Part shown: positions 60,811-64,000 of the stretch, in pieces
Numbering within the stretch: position 1 is the first letter of the stretch
Layout: every line of letters begins with the position of its first letter
Assembly (NCBI GenBank): GCA_965153355.1
Contig: OZ231126.1
Coordinates: 3,472,001-3,536,000 of the forward strand
Direction: 5' to 3'
Source: Flaccisagitta enflata
Lineage: Eukaryota > Chaetognatha > Sagittoidea > Aphragmophora
Length of the DNA stretch: 64,000 nucleotides
Program-made: the position numbers and the translations under genes
Notes under the pieces: model-generated
Told to the model about the DNA's origin: nothing
Seen by the model: only the letters and a program-made list of their open reading frames with translations
Databases searched by the model: none

Positions 60811-61460
60811 ATTACATTTCCTTACTCTCGTAGCATTGTGAACGAATCAAATGAATGTCCCAATGTTTTATCAATATTAACTCATATTTACTATAAACAT
60901 GTGTAAAAAAGAGAGCCGCTGGGACAGCTTAAAATGAGGGAGATACCGTGTATCTTTCATTAATTTCAAAATTGTTTGATCTTTGGATTTTTTTTTTTCT
61001 AAAACTTAAGTGGAAAGCAAAAAATAATTTTTAATCAAGGTACAACAGAACAACAATTTCTTTTTTTGATTTTTTTTTCGTCTTCAATACTAAAGCTTAT
61101 ATTTTCTTTATAATTCAGCATATGAAATTGTTATGATGAGAAAATCAAAGAACATAAACTTGGCGGCATATGAATTCTAGTGTGCTACAGCATTTGCCAA
61201 TGTAAAAAAAAATAAAACAAAAAGAAGTTATCATCTCGAATTGTCATTTTACTTCGTTTTGTCTGCTTTTTTGTCTTTTACGCAACTTATATCTCATCAA
61301 TACGTGTGAATGAGTAATGGTGTCAATGGAACATGCATTTGCTATTGTTTGCTCTTTCATAGTCTACTTATTTGAATATCTGCGTGTTTGCCCCTTTTAG
61401 AACGTTAAATCGCCCTGCAGAAACACTGTTTTACAATTTCATTCATTTGCAAGAAAATTT

Positions 61461-61524
<64 letters not shown>

Positions 61525-62384
61525 CTTTTTTATCCTTTTGGTGCTTGGATTTTTCATCGATGAATTTTCAATTCCTAGTCTACCGATCCTTTTTTTTCCC
61601 TTTTTTTCGAATACCGATTCAAACTTTGGTGTTCTACCAGATTCCAAAAGCGAACGAAATCCACCGAATACGAATGTTGTTCCAACTATTTCAAGTACAA
61701 AAAAAAAACAAAGAACAAAATGTTTGCCACTTGTTTGCCACTTTTTGCCTTGGAGGGAATTTGGAATTTTAGTAATGTTGCAAATTCTCTTTTATTTTTG
61801 GTTTGGCATTTAGAAATTCAGGTCTTTTACGTCATTCTTATACGTTTTTAGTGATGTCGTGCCTTTTTTGCAAAAAGAAAAAAATGCTTGCCTCTTTGCT
61901 AAAGAAAAAATTATGCTTGCCTTATTCTTTTCTTACTGCTGTCTTTTTTTTCTTTTTTAGACATGCCACGCCAACCTGGCTCTTACAGTCAACTATTATT
62001 ATTTATTGATATACATACATTCCTTTTTTATAAATAGAAATAGTACTAATAACATTTTATTTGTAAAACATGATGCACAATAAAAAACTTTTTTATTTGT
62101 CATTGATGACAGAATTGTTGCATTCCAGGTTTCTCCACAACGAAAAATACTCAATTTCAAAGCTGCTCTGATGAGAAAAAAAACCAAAAAAAAATACAGC
62201 AATAATTTTAGCCATTCCATTAACAATCTGTGATAACTGTAAAAAGATCACCAACAATACTCCAAAACATAACAAAAACAGCAAAAAAAAACCAAAAACA
62301 GCAAAAAAACATAAGACAAAAACGAACAAATTGACAAAAAACAAAACAAAACAAACAAAACAAACAACAACATCAAAACAAAAG
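60811..62384. other. Talin-ARPC1 intergenic region
   Basis: AT-rich. Contains a TC microsatellite (61463-61520) and A/C-rich sequence (62250-62384) that becomes the presumed ARPC1 leader. No TATA box or other promoter element is convincing. Confidence 0.5.
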
Positions 62385-62744
62385 ATGACGTCTGTATTTT
62401 CGTTCGAAGATTTGCCGATTGTTTGTCACGCTTGGAACCCAGATGCCTCTCTTCTTGCCATCTCTCAAAACTCAAACGAAATCAAAATCTACGCTAGAAA
62501 CAACAACAACAACAACGACAGCAATGATGCGGATCCCTTCAAGCTGCTGCACACGCTCGTCGAGCATACGGGCAAAGTGTTGAGCTTGGCTTGGAGTCGC
62601 TCGTCGGATAAGCTGATATCCGGTGGCGCCGATCGAAACGCCTTCGTGTGGACGTTGGAGGAAAATGTGTGGAAGCCGAGGCTCGTCATTTTGAGACTGA
62701 AAAGAGCGGCGACGAGTGTTAAATGGTCACCCAATGAAAATAAG
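62385..62744 (+). CDS. ARPC1: ARPC1 (Arp2/3 complex 41 kDa WD40 subunit), exon 1
   Basis: Starts MTSVFSFEDLPIVCHAWNPD and continues with SQNSNEIKIYARN, GADRNAFVWTLEENVWKPRL and VILRLKRAATSVKWSPNENK. These match ARPC1 (HAWN, IYKK, GADRNAYVW, WKPTLVILR, RAATFVKWSPLENK). ARPC1 is the beta-propeller subunit of the actin-nucleating Arp2/3 complex. 120 codons, phase 0 out, donor AAG then GTGAAAG. An Asn/Asp-rich insert (NNNNNDSND) sits in the first blade. The ATG is in an A-rich leader; the first in-frame ATG with family similarity was chosen. Confidence 0.94.
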
Positions 62745-62754
62745 GTGAAAGCAG

Positions 62755-62810
62755 GTTGTTGTTGTGGTTGTTGTTGTTGTTGTTGATACTTTGTTGTTGT
62801 TGTTGTTGTT

Positions 62811-62854
<44 letters not shown>

Positions 62855-62935
62855 CGTCGTTGTCGTGCCGTTGTTGTTGTTGCTGTTGTTGTTGTTGCCG
62901 TTATTGTTGTTGCTGTCGTTGTTGCCGCCATCTTG

Positions 62936-62966
<31 letters not shown>

Positions 62967-63060
62967 TGCTGTTGCTGTTGTTGTTGTTGTTGTTATGTTG
63001 TTGTTGTTGTTGTTGTTGTTCTTGTTGTTGTTGTTCTTGTTGTTCTTGTTGTTGAGCTAA
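62755..63060. repeat. (GTT)n/(GTC)n trinucleotide tract in ARPC1 intron 1
   Basis: GTT and GTC units in alternating blocks, starting 10 bases after the donor. Confidence 0.95.
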
Positions 63061-63065
63061 TCTGC

Positions 63066-63128
63066 CGCGTCCCGTCATTTTGAGATTGAAAAGAGCAGCG
63101 ACGAGTGTCAAGTGGTCATTCAATGAAA
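63066..63128 (+). repeat. Copy of the ARPC1 exon 1 end in the following intron
   Basis: CGTCATTTTGAGATTGAAAA, GAGCAGCGACGAGTGTCAAG and TGGTCATTCAATGAAAAAAAG repeat the last 57 bases of exon 1 with six or seven changes. The donor GT is lost (AAG then TTATTG). A second (GTT)n tract follows (63131-63230), so the unit copied was exon end plus microsatellite. Confidence 0.92.
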
Positions 63129-63174
63129 AAAAGTTATTGTTGTTGTTGTTGTTGTTGTTACATATGTTGCTGTT

Positions 63175-63205
<31 letters not shown>

Positions 63206-63550
63206 TTGTTGTTGCTGTTGTTGGCTTGCTGTTGGTTTATTGTTGATGACTTGCTTCTGATAACTTATTGGCGGATATGGATGCCGCTAAAATTGACTTG
63301 CTGCTGCTTATAATTGACTTGTTGTTGTCGTTGGCCTGTAAAGCTCAACACAGTCAGGCAAGAGACACACCATATCTTTATGTTCTATAATTGGCTCATT
63401 GACCCGTTGCACTGTCCTTTCCTGTCACATTTCCCCCCCCCCTTCCCTTTCCTCCTCCTCTTCTGCCTCATCCGTCCCCCCTGCTCTTCCTCTTCCTCTT
63501 CCTCATTCTCCATTTCCCCCATCACAACAACAACGCGTTTTCAAAAACAG

Positions 63551-63857
63551 TTCGTTTGCGGATCTGGCGATAAAATGGCGGCCGTTTGTTACTACGACGC
63601 TGATCAAGATTTTTGGGTCTCCAAACACGCCAAGAAGAACGTCACGTCGACGATCGGTTGCGTCGACTGGCATCCCAACAACATCCTCGTCGCCACGGGC
63701 AGTTCCGACTTTCGCGTCCGCGTCTTCAGCGGCTTCGTCCGCGAGATCGAGGACAAGCCGTCGGCGACCCCTTGGGGAAGCAGGATGCCGTTTGGCGAGG
63801 AGATGGCGTCTTTTACGTGCGGAGGTTGGGTCCATGACGTCGCGTTTTCCCCTTCCG
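63551..63857 (+). CDS. ARPC1: ARPC1 exon 2 (gene continues beyond the window)
   Basis: After CAAAAACAG; encodes FVCGSGDKMAAVCYYDADQD, WVSKHAKKNVTSTIG, DWHPNNILVATGSSDFRVRV and STPWGSRMPFGEEM-like sequence (here ATPWGSRMPFGEEM), then GGWVHDVAFSPSG. All match the ARPC1 propeller. Phase 0 in; ends in phase 1 at TCCG before GTTAGTG. Later exons lie outside. Confidence 0.95.
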
Positions 63858-63863
63858 GTTAGT

Positions 63864-64000
<137 letters not shown>

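Overview
This is a eukaryotic window, almost certainly from an invertebrate animal or a close relative (Holozoa). It carries an intact talin gene with GT-AG introns, two nested genes for secreted immunoglobulin-like proteins, and the start of the Arp2/3 subunit gene ARPC1. There is also a degenerate CCCTAA telomere-type repeat. The species cannot be named from the sequence. Intergenic and intronic DNA is packed with microsatellites (TC, GA, TG, CAA, TGAA, TTTC), minisatellites and short non-autonomous mobile elements.

Layout. 137-989: terminal exon of a C2H2 zinc-finger gene that starts before the window. 990-11.5 kb: gene-free DNA with a microsatellite cluster, element copies and an interstitial telomeric patch. 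12,035-60,276 (+): talin, nine coding exons. Exons 1-8 encode the FERM head and one 6.5 kb exon encodes the linker, the whole rod, the I/LWEQ domain and the dimerisation helix. By my count the protein is about 2,589 residues, close to the usual 2,500-2,600. Talin intron 2 (27 kb) holds two antisense immunoglobulin-domain genes (33,548-30,896 and 23,236-19,010), two decayed copies of an unrecognised DNA transposon, several MITEs and a candidate split-direct-repeat element. 62,385 to beyond 63,857 (+): ARPC1, two exons seen, continuing past the window. Talin and ARPC1 both serve the actin cytoskeleton, but nothing here shows that they are linked functionally.

The most striking signal is structural. 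At many exon-intron boundaries a block made of the exon end, its splice site and the adjoining intronic repeat has been tandemly copied into the intron. This is seen at five talin junctions (start-codon exon acceptor, exon 2 donor, exon 4 donor, exon 5 acceptor and exon 5 donor). It is also seen on the opposite strand at one clear and one degenerate immunoglobulin-gene donor, and once in ARPC1. Talin intron 4 alone has 6 decoy donors and 13 decoy acceptors. The copies always lie on the intron side and always run into stop codons, so only the outermost sites give the talin reading frame. I know of no named class for this.

Two abundant short element families stand out. Family H looks like a Helitron-related HINE (DINE-1 or pearl type), with a GTCC/GTCG tetranucleotide core and a terminal hairpin whose stem changes in a compensated way between subfamilies. 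Family F2 is a fold-back element with GC-rich hairpin arms around a 20-22 bp tandem core. For family H the strand is given as '.', and the text says which way the copy points; the hairpin end has the form TTTTTAG..., and the other end ...GGCCTTGTTT.
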